Assembly (NCBI RefSeq): GCF_900240405.1
Contig: NZ_OEQK01000006.1
Span: forward strand, 1-64,000
DNA length: 64,000 nucleotides
Direction: 5' to 3'
Source of the DNA: Salirhabdus sp. Marseille-P4669
GTDB lineage: Bacteria > Bacillota > Bacilli > Bacillales > Alkalibacillaceae
Shown: positions 26,421 through 35,259 of the stretch, in pieces
How the letters are laid out: the number at the start of each line of letters is the position of its first letter
Numbering within the stretch: position 1 is the stretch's first letter
The notes under the pieces: model-generated
The model's input: the letters and a program-made list of their open reading frames with translations, nothing else
Database searches by the model: none
Told to the model about the DNA's origin: nothing
Program-made: the position numbers and the translations under genes

Positions 26421-27482
26421 TTATTCATTTTCTAGCGGATTTAACGATTCACTTCCTGTTAAATTCTCAATCATTTTAACTAATAATGCAATTTCCTCAT
26501 CCATGTCTTTTATACTCGCTGTTTCCACAGGGGAATGCATGTATCGTAACGGCAGGGAAACTAGTGCTACAGGCACACCCGTACCAGTATATCGCATTTT
26601 ATCTGCGTCTGTGCCAGTTTGTCTAGGTGTTAGTTCATATTGAACATCAATATTCAATTGCTTCGCAGCGTTCTGGAGCATTTTATTAATTTTGCGGTTA
26701 ATTGGTGCCCCTTTTGCTAAAACAGGTCCTTTTTCTAATCGGATGTCCCCATGCTTCGCTTTGTCAACACCTGGATAATCGGTTGCAAATGTAACATCAC
26801 AAGCAATTGCCATAGTTGGATTTACACCTGATGCTGCAAAATATGCCCCTCCCAAATTTGTTTCTTCGTTTACTGTACTAGCTGCATACACGCCAACATT
26901 AATGTTTTTCTCCGATAGTATTCTTAATACCTCAGCTACCATAAAGGCACCTGTACGATTATCAAGACCACGTCCGGAAAGATATCGATCCATTAGTAAT
27001 TCCGGTTCTCTTTTATATACTGCAAGGTCCCCAATTTGTACAAAGTCTTCTAGCTCCGCTTTCGACTTCGCACCACAATCTATGTATAAATCCTCAAATT
27101 CTAATTTTTCTTTTACACCGCCGTGATGCTCTGCATTTGCTCCAATTACACCGGTGAACGTTTTGTTTTCACCCAATACAATCACTTTCATGCCTACTGC
27201 AACCTTTGGACTGATCCCGCCCATTTTACTAAAGCGTAAAAATCCATCTTCCTCAATTTTGGTTATAACAAAAGCAATTTCATCACAATGCCCAGCTAAT
27301 AACACTTTAAATTCCGCCTCAGGATTTAACACGCCAATAACATTGCCTGCATTATCCGTACGAATTTCATCAGCATAAGGCTTTACATACTCCATCCATT
27401 TCTTTTGAATTTCCATTTCCATACTAGATGGGGAAGGGGTTGATAATAATTCGAGTAAAAATTTTTGACTGCTTTGATCCAT
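26421..27482 (-). CDS. ytoP: M42-family metallo-aminopeptidase, YtoP type
   Basis: A 353-aa cobalt/zinc-dependent peptidase of the M42 glutamyl aminopeptidase/endoglucanase group. Metal ligands are visible in GHCDE (about 64-68), GRGLDNRTG, NEETN and the C-terminal RYMHSPVE. Members cut N-terminal residues from peptides in large cytoplasmic assemblies. GAGGAGG is the RBS. No clear terminator before the ribU promoter region. Confidence 0.9.
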   Translation of the reverse strand: MDQSSQKFLLELLSTPSPSSMEMEIQKKWMEYVKPYADEIRTDNAGNVIGVLNPEAEFKVLLAGHCDEIAFVITKIEEDGFLRFSKMGGISPKVAVGMKVIVLGENKTFTGVIGANAEHHGGVKEKLEFEDLYIDCGAKSKAELEDFVQIGDLAVYKREPELLMDRYLSGRGLDNRTGAFMVAEVLRILSEKNINVGVYAASTVNEETNLGGAYFAASGVNPTMAIACDVTFATDYPGVDKAKHGDIRLEKGPVLAKGAPINRKINKMLQNAAKQLNIDVQYELTPRQTGTDADKMRYTGTGVPVALVSLPLRYMHSPVETASIKDMDEEIALLVKMIENLTGSESLNPLENE

Positions 27483-27608
27483 AAAAAGTCCTCCTCAATT
27501 GAAGTTACAATATTTTTCATCATACCAAATTTTTTAATATATTACTTGTTTTCTTGTACAAACTAATACTATGTTTTCGATCTTTAACAGAAAGTTGAGG
27601 CCTATTTC

Positions 27609-28616
27609 ATGATCTTACGATTACTTTGGCGGAGGTATTTTCAATTACCTCTACTATTACGATTATTAATTACTGTTCTCGTTGCTATGTTATTTTTTGG
27701 GACTATCATTCATTTTATAGAGCCAAAGCAATTCCCTACCATTTTCGATGGCATTTGGTGGGCATTTGTAACCGGATCCACTGTAGGCTACGGGGATTTC
27801 GTACCGATATCAACAATCGGAAAACTAATCGGTATTTTAATGATTTTAACTGGTGGCGGGGTGTTAACCTACTATATGGTTACTATATCAACAGAAACTG
27901 TTCGACGGGAGAAGGAGCTAGAACAAGGAAAGACAGCATTTAAGGAATGCGACCATATTATTTTAGTTGGATGGAATGAAAGAACTAAGCAACTAATTAA
28001 AATGATTAAAGACTTGGTTCCAAACGATGACGTCGTCTTAATCGATAATACACTAAGAGAATCTCCACGAAAAAAAAATTACCATTTCCATTTTATTAGA
28101 GGAGACGCGTCCCACGATGAAACATTACAAAAAGCAAATATCCAAAAAGCGAAGTGTATTGTAATTACAGCCGATCAATCAAAATCCGAAAGACAAGCTG
28201 ATCAATTAGCCATTTTAATGACTGTTGCGGCAAGGGGCTTAAATCCTAAAATATCAATCGTTACTGAAATTTTAACAAGTGATCAAATCGCAAACGCCAA
28301 ACGAGCAGGAGCTAATACGGTAATACGATCGAATGATTTTATGAGCACATTATTTTTTCATGAAATGTATCGTTCTGAACCGATAAAGCCCTTTGATGCA
28401 ATAGTAAAACAGCTTGAAAGTCAACAATATAATGAATATGTATTACCAAATACTTTAATTGGTACCTCGTTTGTAGAATGTTGTACGATTTATGGAAAAC
28501 AAAACGAATTATTAATTGGGATTATTCGAGAAGGAAAGATTATGATCAATCCTCCTTCTCAAATAAAACTCCAAGAAGATGATCATTTAATTGTACTCAC
28601 ACCGTTACGTAAGTAA
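27609..28616 (+). CDS. yugO: potassium channel with RCK domain, YugO
   Basis: A 335-aa protein: membrane helix at about 15-36, pore loop with the K+ selectivity filter TVGYGD (58-63), second helix about 69-92, then a cytoplasmic RCK (TrkA-N) domain from about 115 and a C-terminal TrkA-C region. This is the two-helix channel layout of B. subtilis YugO, which carries potassium currents in biofilm electrical signalling. The RCK nucleotide loop reads LVGWNERTK rather than GxGxxG, as in YugO. GAGG RBS. Its end overlaps convergent yugN by 12 nt. Confidence 0.93.
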   Translation: MILRLLWRRYFQLPLLLRLLITVLVAMLFFGTIIHFIEPKQFPTIFDGIWWAFVTGSTVGYGDFVPISTIGKLIGILMILTGGGVLTYYMVTISTETVRREKELEQGKTAFKECDHIILVGWNERTKQLIKMIKDLVPNDDVVLIDNTLRESPRKKNYHFHFIRGDASHDETLQKANIQKAKCIVITADQSKSERQADQLAILMTVAARGLNPKISIVTEILTSDQIANAKRAGANTVIRSNDFMSTLFFHEMYRSEPIKPFDAIVKQLESQQYNEYVLPNTLIGTSFVECCTIYGKQNELLIGIIREGKIMINPPSQIKLQEDDHLIVLTPLRK

Positions 28617-29009
28617 AGCACCTTCCACTCTTTTAATGATTTCATTCCCTTTCTCCACATATTCATTAGGAACATTTGTATCTGGATCTTTTGGAGCTTG
28701 GAACTGATTGATACTTGCAGTGAAGTTCCCAATCACTGCTTCCTCATCTGTTCCACTTTCGTATTGGTGACCTAAGATGAACGGCGCCCCCATTCGTACT
28801 TGTGCCCCTGGCTCATCTAATTGCCCTATTTCTGTGCGAAATGGAATACGTAAAAAGTAATACGTTCCATCATTGGTCATTTGATAATCGAAGTATCCAT
28901 GGTCATATTCCCAATTACTTCCGATCACAAAGCCAAGTGATTTTAATTTCAATTCTAAATCATGTAATCGATAAATTTGATTTTCAATTGCTGATTCAAT
29001 CGGTTTCAT
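28605..29009 (-). CDS. yugN: YugN-like family protein
   Basis: A 134-aa soluble protein of the YugN-like family, no known function. It has a KSLGFVIGSNWEYDHGYFDY segment near residues 23-42 and a C-terminal acidic helix. The start at 29009 follows AAAGGAG by 6 nt; the frame stays open to 29087 without support. Neighbours yugO and pgi are the same as in B. subtilis. Confidence 0.87.
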   Translation of the reverse strand: MKPIESAIENQIYRLHDLELKLKSLGFVIGSNWEYDHGYFDYQMTNDGTYYFLRIPFRTEIGQLDEPGAQVRMGAPFILGHQYESGTDEEAVIGNFTASINQFQAPKDPDTNVPNEYVEKGNEIIKRVEGALLT

Positions 29010-29097
29010 ATTGAACTCCTTTTTTTCTCTTTTAGGATTATTGTATCCTCCTCTTATTTTCACATGAGCGTCAAAACTTATCCCCATTACCGGAAAA

Positions 29098-29142
29098 AAG
29101 GAAAAATGGAAGGACTTTGTCTCATCAACAAAGTCCTTCCAT
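29098..29142 (-). terminator. pgi terminator
   Basis: Perfect 15-bp stem ATGGAAGGACTTTGT/ACAAAGTCCTTCCAT followed by TTTTTCCTTTTTT on the minus strand. Confidence 0.92.
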
Positions 29143-29148
29143 CAAGAA

Positions 29149-30501
29149 TTATGCTTTAAATCGTTTCTCTAGCTCTTCTTTTTCCTTTTCATAACCTGGT
29201 TTACCTAAAAGGGCAAACATGTTTTTCTTATATGCTTCCACTCCTGGTTGATCGAAAGGATTCACACCAAGTAAGTAACCACTAATTGCACATGCTTTTT
29301 CAAAGAAATAAACCAAATATCCAAATGTATATGCATCTAATTGAGGAACCTCTACGATTAGATTCGGCACTTGACCATCTGTATGTGCTAGTAATGTCCC
29401 TTCAAATGCTTTTTGATTGACGTCATTAAATGTTTTACCGACTAAATAATTGAGACCATCTAAGTTCTTTTCATCTTCAATCATTTCTAGATCTTCTTTC
29501 GGCTTTTGCACCTGTAATACGGTCTCAAACATTTGCTTGTATCCATCTTGAATATATTGGCCTAGAGAATGCAAATCAGTTGAGAAATTAACAGATGCAG
29601 GGAAGATACCTTTTTGGTCTTTCCCTTCACTTTCCCCAAACAATTGCTTCCACCACTCAGCGAAATATTGCAATCCTGGCTCGTAATTTACTAAAAGCTC
29701 GATCGTTTTACCTTTACGATATAAGATGTTACGAATCGCAGCATATTGATAAGCAGGATTTTCCATTAAGGAATCTGTGCTTAATTCTTGCTCTGCTTTT
29801 TGAGCACCTTCCATAATCGCTTTAATATCTACACCTGTAACTGCAATAGGCAGCAAACCTACTGCTGTTAAAACAGAATAACGACCACCTACATCATCTG
29901 GAATAACAAAGGTTTCGTATTCTTCGTTCGTTGCTAATTGTTTTAAAGCACCTTTTTCCTTATCTGTAGTAGCAAAAATGCGATTTTTCGCTTCTTCTTT
30001 CCCATACTTATCTACCATAAATTTTTGAAAAATACGGAATGCCATCGCTGGTTCTGTAGTGGTACCACTTTTAGAAATAACATTTACCGCAACGTCCTTA
30101 CCTTCTAATAAATCAAATAATTCTTTTACATATGGTCCACTAATATTATTACCAACAAAAATCACTTGAGGATATTTACGCTGTTCTTTTGGTAACAGAT
30201 TATAGAAGGAATGGTTTAACATCTCCATTGCTGCTCTTGCCCCTAAATAAGAGCCACCAATACCAATAACAAGTAAAATATCCGAGTTTTGCTGAATCGA
30301 TTTTGCTGCTTTTTCGATTCGCTGAAACTCTTCTTTATCGTAATTAGTTGGTAAATCTAACCAACCCAAAAAGTCATTACCTGCACCATTACGATTATGT
30401 AGTAATCCATGAGCAGTTTTCACTGCACTTGTCATATACTCTAATTCATGCTCCTCGAAAAAGTCCCCAGCATAATCATAGCGAAAACGAATATGTGTCA
30501 T
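29149..30501 (-). CDS. pgi: glucose-6-phosphate isomerase
   Basis: A 450-aa glycolytic enzyme interconverting glucose-6-P and fructose-6-P. Conserved segments: [13 protein letters not shown] (phosphate loop), [27 protein letters not shown] (active-site Arg), [11 protein letters not shown] and [19 protein letters not shown] with the catalytic Lys. Length fits the Bacillus type (about 450). AAAGGAG RBS. TGTTATAAT at 30565-30557 on the minus strand is an extended -10 for it. Confidence 0.98.
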   Translation of the reverse strand: MTHIRFRYDYAGDFFEEHELEYMTSAVKTAHGLLHNRNGAGNDFLGWLDLPTNYDKEEFQRIEKAAKSIQQNSDILLVIGIGGSYLGARAAMEMLNHSFYNLLPKEQRKYPQVIFVGNNISGPYVKELFDLLEGKDVAVNVISKSGTTTEPAMAFRIFQKFMVDKYGKEEAKNRIFATTDKEKGALKQLATNEEYETFVIPDDVGGRYSVLTAVGLLPIAVTGVDIKAIMEGAQKAEQELSTDSLMENPAYQYAAIRNILYRKGKTIELLVNYEPGLQYFAEWWKQLFGESEGKDQKGIFPASVNFSTDLHSLGQYIQDGYKQMFETVLQVQKPKEDLEMIEDEKNLDGLNYLVGKTFNDVNQKAFEGTLLAHTDGQVPNLIVEVPQLDAYTFGYLVYFFEKACAISGYLLGVNPFDQPGVEAYKKNMFALLGKPGYEKEKEELEKRFKA

Positions 30502-30556
30502 TTGCTTTACTCCTTTAATTACATGTTGTTAAATATTGTCTACTTTTTTCGTTTGT

Positions 30557-30565
30557 ATTATAACA
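30557..30565 (-). promoter_or_regulatory. pgi promoter (extended -10)
   Basis: TGTTATAAT on the minus strand, with a poor TTAGGG -35 at 16 nt; about 55 nt before pgi. Confidence 0.5.
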
Positions 30566-30634
30566 CACGAAGACGAAACCCTAATTTAAAAACTCTTCCC
30601 TATCAGTTGAAATCACCTTTGCTCATATGAGTAA

Positions 30635-31798
30635 TTATAAGGACATTTTTAAAATGGTTTCGACGTCTTGTCTTTCGAGCTTTGTAAAGTTACCAAATGG
30701 CCCGTTTAACATAGCACGATCAACCATTACATCCAGCTTCGAATCATCAATCTCGTAGTCGGCAAGCTTTGATGGCGCACCAATAGAATTCCAGAAGTTG
30801 ATTAACGCATCAATACCTTCTAAAGCAATTTCCTTATCCGTTTTACCAGAAGGACTTATATCAAATACGCGAATGGCAAATTGCTTAAAACGCGCAACAT
30901 CAACATCTACATTATGCTTCATCCAATTTGGGAAGATAATCGCAAGACCTCCACCGTGTGGAATATCATACACCGCTGACACTGCATGCTCTATATTATG
31001 AGTTGCCCAATCACCACGATAGCCCATTTGCAGCATACCATTTAAGGCAATGGTACCAGCATACATAATGGTTTCACGATGATCATATGAATGTAAATCT
31101 GCCAATAATTTTGGTGCTGTTTCAATAATTGTTTTTAGAACTCCTTCACACATTCGATCTTGCACAGGAGACAATGTAGCCTGATGGAAATATTGTTCTA
31201 AAATATGAGACATCATATCTACAATCCCATAAACGGTTTGGTTTTCCGGAACGGTATACGTATGCTCTGGATCCAATATGGAGAATTGCGGGAACAGTAG
31301 GGGGCTACCCCATCCATGCTTTTCATTTGTTTCCCAATTGGTAATAACAGCACCAGAATTCATTTCTGACCCAGTTGCAGCTAGTGTCAATACCGTACCA
31401 AATGGGATTACCTCTTGTGGTTTTGCTTTTTTTGTAACTAAGTCCCACGGGTTTCCATCATACTTTGCTGCTGCACTGATTGTTTTCGTACAATCAATAA
31501 CACTACCTCCACCCACTGCTAATAGAAAATCAACGTTTTCTTGCTTACATATATCTGCACCTTTGATTACTGTTGTTAAACGAGGATTCGGCTCGACGCC
31601 AGACAGCTCCAAAACATCGATGTTTCTTGACTTCAAATATTGCAAAACTTGCTCATAAATTCCATTTTTCTTGATGCTTCCTCCACCATAAACAACTAAA
31701 ACTTTCTGAACTTCGGCAGGGATCAGCGTAGGTAATTTCTCTAACTCGCCTTTACCAAAAACGAGTTTTGTTGGATTATAAAACATAAAATTTTTCAT
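30635..31798 (-). CDS. yugJ: iron-containing alcohol dehydrogenase, YugJ/YugK type
   Basis: A 387-aa NAD(P)H-dependent alcohol (butanol-type) dehydrogenase of the Fe-ADH family. The nucleotide site is [12 protein letters not shown] (near 40) with [10 protein letters not shown]. Metal ligands lie in the [15 protein letters not shown] segment and in [22 protein letters not shown]. Length equals YugJ. The start at 31798 follows AAAGGAG; the frame is open to 31870 without support. B. subtilis has two copies here (yugJ, yugK); this genome shows one. Confidence 0.9.
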   Translation of the reverse strand: MKNFMFYNPTKLVFGKGELEKLPTLIPAEVQKVLVVYGGGSIKKNGIYEQVLQYLKSRNIDVLELSGVEPNPRLTTVIKGADICKQENVDFLLAVGGGSVIDCTKTISAAAKYDGNPWDLVTKKAKPQEVIPFGTVLTLAATGSEMNSGAVITNWETNEKHGWGSPLLFPQFSILDPEHTYTVPENQTVYGIVDMMSHILEQYFHQATLSPVQDRMCEGVLKTIIETAPKLLADLHSYDHRETIMYAGTIALNGMLQMGYRGDWATHNIEHAVSAVYDIPHGGGLAIIFPNWMKHNVDVDVARFKQFAIRVFDISPSGKTDKEIALEGIDALINFWNSIGAPSKLADYEIDDSKLDVMVDRAMLNGPFGNFTKLERQDVETILKMSL

Positions 31799-31854
31799 AT
31801 GTATACTCCTTTCCAAACGATTTTCATTCTTATTATCAACTAAAGTTGGTAAAA

Positions 31855-31889
31855 TTACAAAGAAAGACACAACCGAAATCGGCTGTGTC
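31855..31889 (-). terminator. yugI terminator
   Basis: AAGACACAGCC pairs with GGTTGTGTCTT, followed by TCTTTGTAATTTT on the minus strand. Confidence 0.75.
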
Positions 31890-31896
31890 TTCCTAC

Positions 31897-32298
31897 TTAA
31901 TTACGAAATGTTTCTTCACGATCTTTTGATTGTTTAATCCAGTCCTCTAACTTATCTTTAAGGGTATTAAATCCAGCTGGAGAAGTGGATTCTTCTTGCG
32001 CAGCTTTTGCACTAGCTTTTGGTTTATTAGAAGGTTTCTTTGTTTGTTTCGGTGCTTCTTCTGTTGCACGAATGGAAAGAGAATATTTTCCTTCGCTTTC
32101 ATTAGCACTTAACACTTTTACTTTCACTTCGTCCCCAACATTTAAATGCTCATTAATATCCTTAACAAAACCATGGGTCACTTCGGAAATATGAACCAAT
32201 CCTTGTGTTTCCTCATCTAAAGATACAAAAGCACCATAAGGTTGAATTCCTGTAACTTTTCCTACTACAACGTCCCCAACTTGAAATTTTTCTGCCAT
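31897..32298 (-). CDS. yugI: S1 RNA-binding domain protein, general stress protein 13
   Basis: A 133-aa protein: an S1 domain at about 4-75 ([37 protein letters not shown]) followed by a basic linker and a charged C-terminal helix. YugI/Gsp13 associates with ribosomes in B. subtilis. Start at 32298 follows GGGAG; a TTG at 32307 is the alternative. TTGCTT (32377-32372), 17 nt and TAAAAT (32354-32349) form its promoter. Confidence 0.9.
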   Translation of the reverse strand: MAEKFQVGDVVVGKVTGIQPYGAFVSLDEETQGLVHISEVTHGFVKDINEHLNVGDEVKVKVLSANESEGKYSLSIRATEEAPKQTKKPSNKPKASAKAAQEESTSPAGFNTLKDKLEDWIKQSKDREETFRN

Positions 32299-32348
32299 AA
32301 CGAACAACTCCCGACTTATTTTCTCTTTTTATATATACGCATTTAATG

Positions 32349-32377
32349 ATTTTAACACAAACAGTAGTGACAAGCAA
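32349..32377 (-). promoter_or_regulatory. yugI promoter
   Basis: TTGCTT, 17-nt spacer, TAAAAT preceded by TGT (extended -10) on the minus strand, about 50 nt before yugI. Confidence 0.65.
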
Positions 32378-32494
32378 AAAAAGTATTATATAAAAAGGTT
32401 ATTTAAAATTGGTTGATATCCCTCTCCCATATTTTTTTCTATTCTACTGTAAACATACGTAAGAACATTGTCGAACACTTTTTTATAAAAAAGT

Positions 32495-32603
32495 GGATTT
32501 ACATGTTTAAAAATTATTGGAAACGGTAATAGTATTACTGTTAAGACTTTCTCGTATTCCCCCTGTGTAGCAAAGCGTTAAAATACGCTTTGCTCTTTTT
32601 TTT
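32495..32603 (+). ncRNA. candidate RoxS/RsaE-like small RNA
   Basis: The plus strand between divergent yugI and patB has no ORF but ends in a perfect intrinsic terminator: AGCAAAGCG (32569-32577), 8-nt loop, CGCTTTGCT, then T8 (32596-32603). Directly before it is a C-rich stretch, CTCGTATTCCCCCTGTGTAG. From memory, the Bacillales sRNA RsaE/RoxS has a UCCCC-UUUGU-UUAGC block just before its terminator and is about 100-115 nt long. A TATAAA at 32484-32489 would start a transcript of about 108 nt. The terminator lies 90 nt before the patB ATG, so patB-leader attenuation is the alternative. Confidence 0.55.
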
Positions 32604-32692
32604 GCCCATCCATCCAATCGATAAAATAATTTTCAATTTTTCTAAGTATTTAGTAATATGAAAGACAAGAATATAAATAAAGGAGGGTTACG

Positions 32693-33867
32693 ATGTCCGA
32701 AATTTTTCATAACCAATTAGATCGAAAAAATACCCGATCTGTTAAGTGGGATTTAGTGGAAGCCTTATTTAAGGATAAAGAGGTACTACCAATGTGGGAG
32801 CGGATATGGACTTCCCCACAGCACCTGCAGTCGAGGAGGCTATTATACAACGGGCGAAACATAATGTTTATGGATATAACGTTACAGATGATCTCTTGCA
32901 TCAATCCATCCAGCAATGGTTAAAGAAACGACACCATTGGGAGATTGAATCGGATTGGATAAGCTATAGTCCTGGTGTTGTTACATCCTTACATATGATT
33001 GTACAAGCGTTAACAGAGGAACAAGATAAAATTCTCATTCAGCCTCCAGTGTATCCTCCGTTTTACGGTGCCATCGAAAAACATGGACGCACTGTCGTGA
33101 AAAACCATTTACAATTACATAATGGAAGATACACAATTGATTTTCGGGATTTCGAACAAAAAGTAATGGATAAACAAGTCACTATGTTTATCCTATGTAG
33201 TCCACATAATCCTGTGGGAAGGGTTTGGGAAGAAGAAGAGTTACGGAAAATGGCTGAGCTATGTTCTAAGCACAACGTAATCATTGTTTCCGATGAAATC
33301 CACGCTGACCTTACGTATTCCAATTATACACATAGGCCAATAAGCTCTTTACAAAAAGAAATTCAGGAAAATATTGTGACGTGTATGGCTCCTTCTAAAA
33401 CGTTTAATTTAGCAGGCTTACAAGCATCCTACATTATTACACCAAATAAAAAGTGGAAAGCAAAAATTGACAAGCAATTTTTAAGCCAAGGTTTACATGG
33501 TTTAAATACATATGGGATTATCGCCATGGAGGCAGCGTATTTAGAGGGAGAACAATGGTTAAACTCCTTACTTCAAATTTTAGAGGATAATAAAAATTAT
33601 GTAATGGAGAGCTTCCAAAAACACACCGACAAAATAAAGGTAATCGAACCAGAAGGTACGTATCTTTTATGGTTAGATTGCCGAGACTTAAAGCTTGATA
33701 ATACCGCTTTAAAACAATTCTTTCAAACCGAAGCAAAAGTTGGATTAAATGATGGAGCCTCTTTCGGTGATGATGGGGAAGGCTTTATGCGAATAAATAT
33801 CGCCTGCCCTAAACCTATTTTGGAGGAAGGTGTTACCCGGATTTTAAAGGCATTAGAGAAGAAATAA
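32693..33867 (+). pseudogene. patB: PatB/MalY-type cystathionine beta-lyase, disrupted by a -1 frameshift
   Basis: PLP-dependent aminotransferase-fold lyase cleaving cystathionine to homocysteine. The first 35 codons from ATG 32693 (RBS AAAGGAGGG) end in VLPMW; the remaining about 355 residues (GADMDFPTAPAVEEAI onward) are in the next frame. Family proteins read PMWVADMDFP here; adding one base between 32798 and 32799 (G-N-A codon) restores this exactly and gives 391 aa. The rest is intact, with the PLP Lys in SKTFNLAG and ILCSPHNPVGR. It could be a recent pseudogene, a sequencing error, or be translated from the internal GTG at 32794 without its N-terminus. Confidence 0.88.
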
Positions 33868-33894
33868 GCTAAAAGGTCTGGTCAATATATACAA

Positions 33895-33928
33895 AAAGCA
33901 TGCGAAGCATATACGTTCGCATGCTTTT
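33895..33928. terminator. bidirectional terminator between patB and the SOD-like gene
   Basis: Perfect stem AAAAGCATGCGAA/TTCGCATGCTTTT. Confidence 0.92.
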
Positions 33929-33931
33929 CCT

Positions 33932-34513
33932 TTATTCTTCCTTTTGTGGCCCATCATCTATTGGGTTGGACGGGGATTCGGATTTATCGTCTTCCTTTAA
34001 TGTGATCTGACCACATGCAATTCGCGCTCCAGAATTTCCGGATGGTTGTGTCATTCCATCATCTAGTCCTTCCGTAATAACAAGTGATGTGCCCTCTCCT
34101 TTTAACAAGGAATATTTATCATCCTTTAACGAAGCCTGTTGTACCGTTACTTCTGTTTCTAACTTCCCTTTATCATCAACCTCTACATTGGGCAAATCTC
34201 CTAAATGGGAGCCTTCTGGGTGCATAAGCCCATGTAGTTTAGAGTCTGGATTTACATGATTACCTGCAGATTTAAAATCAGGACCTTCACACTTCGGGAA
34301 TTCATGAATATGGATTCCATGCATTCCTGGAGGGAGTCCAGCAAGTTTTAAGGCAACTTTAACACCATCTGGTTGATCCGAAAGTGTTGCTGTACCTACC
34401 GAATCTCCATCAGGATTATATACGGTAATTTCCATTGGTGATCGCGTGTTGTCGGTACACGCTGTGAGAAACATAATAATACTTAGAAGGAAAGATCCTA
34501 ATACTTTCATCAT
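33932..34513 (-). CDS. Cu/Zn superoxide dismutase-like lipoprotein, YojM type
   Basis: A 193-aa lipoprotein: signal segment 3-18 with lipobox FLTAC (Cys19), then a SodC beta-barrel. GIHIHEF gives two Cu-site His, GNHVNP the bridging His, LHG and GSHLGD the Zn ligands; both disulfide Cys (CEGPDF, ARIACG) are present. The last Cu His, normally in a LVVHE-type strand, is Thr here (SLVITEG). B. subtilis YojM also lacks Cu ligands, so weak or no dismutase activity is likely. The C-terminal tail is acidic and Pro-rich. ATG 34513 follows AGGAAG; ATG 34510 or TTG 34519 are alternatives. Confidence 0.9.
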   Translation of the reverse strand: MMKVLGSFLLSIIMFLTACTDNTRSPMEITVYNPDGDSVGTATLSDQPDGVKVALKLAGLPPGMHGIHIHEFPKCEGPDFKSAGNHVNPDSKLHGLMHPEGSHLGDLPNVEVDDKGKLETEVTVQQASLKDDKYSLLKGEGTSLVITEGLDDGMTQPSGNSGARIACGQITLKEDDKSESPSNPIDDGPQKEE

Positions 34514-34642
34514 ATTCAACTTCCTTTCTCACCTTCTTCCAACGTAGTTTTACCAAAAAGGACTCAGTTTATGAAAAACAACTTCTAAGGTATATGATTT
34601 GGGTGATTCACTTTCTTTCTAAAGATTGATGAATTCCGATTG

Positions 34643-34798
34643 CTATGTGACTGATATTTTATATATTCAACCGGTTTGCGTTCTTAGACGCTCCCTATGT
34701 GACCGGTTTTTACTCATTCATCCTGTTTCGGGTTCATAGGCAACCTCTAGCGGACCAGTTTTTACTCATTCATCCTGTTTCGGGTTCATAGGCAGCCT
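34643..34798. repeat. three tandem 52-bp repeats
   Basis: Units begin at 34643, 34695 and 34747 with an exact 52-bp period. Units 2 and 3 are nearly identical over 34701-34746 and 34753-34798 (two substitutions). Unit 1 is degenerate but alignable (CTATGTGAC start, ATTCA, GTTT and GTTC in register). No ORF or hairpin explains them. The rest of the 413-bp gap 34514-34927 holds only the terminator at its right end. Confidence 0.85.
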
Positions 34799-34854
34799 CA
34801 TCAATAATGAAACGAGCAAGAGCTTTATATCATCTAAGTATTCCAGCCAAAAGT

Positions 34855-34915
34855 AACAAAAAAATCCAAACAAGTTACAACACTTTATTGAAAATGCTGT
34901 AATTTGCTTGGATTT
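34855..34915 (-). terminator. terminator of the 63-aa membrane protein gene
   Basis: AAATCCAAGCAAATTACA pairs with TGTAACTTGTTTGGATTT, followed by TTTTGTTAC on the minus strand. Confidence 0.85.
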
Positions 34916-34927
34916 CATTTAACTTAT

Positions 34928-35119
34928 TTAGTTACCCTTATCTTTTTCACTAGTAAGCATTTGCTTCGAATACTTTTGCTCGATTTGTTTTTCCTCTTTT
35001 TTAGAAGCTTTAATAATGATACGAAAAACAAGTATTGCTGCTATCGCAAAAATAGCCATCATAAACAAGGAAGGTATATAATCTGTTTTATCCTCTGGAA
35101 AGTAAAGAAAATCCATCAT
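34928..35119 (-). CDS. small single-span membrane protein
   Basis: A 63-aa protein with one hydrophobic helix (about 15-37, IPSLFMMAIFAIAAILVFRIII) followed by a Lys/Glu-rich cytoplasmic tail. It has GGTGTG upstream of the paired ATG ATG, a possible TATAAT about 40 nt upstream, and its own terminator, so it is a real gene. The family is not recognised. It lies downstream of khtT-khtU on the same strand and could be a small accessory subunit, but nothing shows this. Confidence 0.65.
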   Translation of the reverse strand: MMDFLYFPEDKTDYIPSLFMMAIFAIAAILVFRIIIKASKKEEKQIEQKYSKQMLTSEKDKGN

Positions 35120-35259
35120 TATGCATCACACCTTATTAGATTTACAAATATTATTATACTTACCAATACAGCCTGGAAAATGCCGATTTTTATTATTCTA
35201 TATTTATTATACTAATGAAAAATGTAATTTACCAAGCTAAACGATTGAAATGCCAAATA

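Noticed and set aside
32569-32603. Terminator as a T-box or S-box attenuator of patB
   Set aside because: No T-box or S-box core is found upstream; the sRNA reading fits better, though simple attenuation is not fully excluded.
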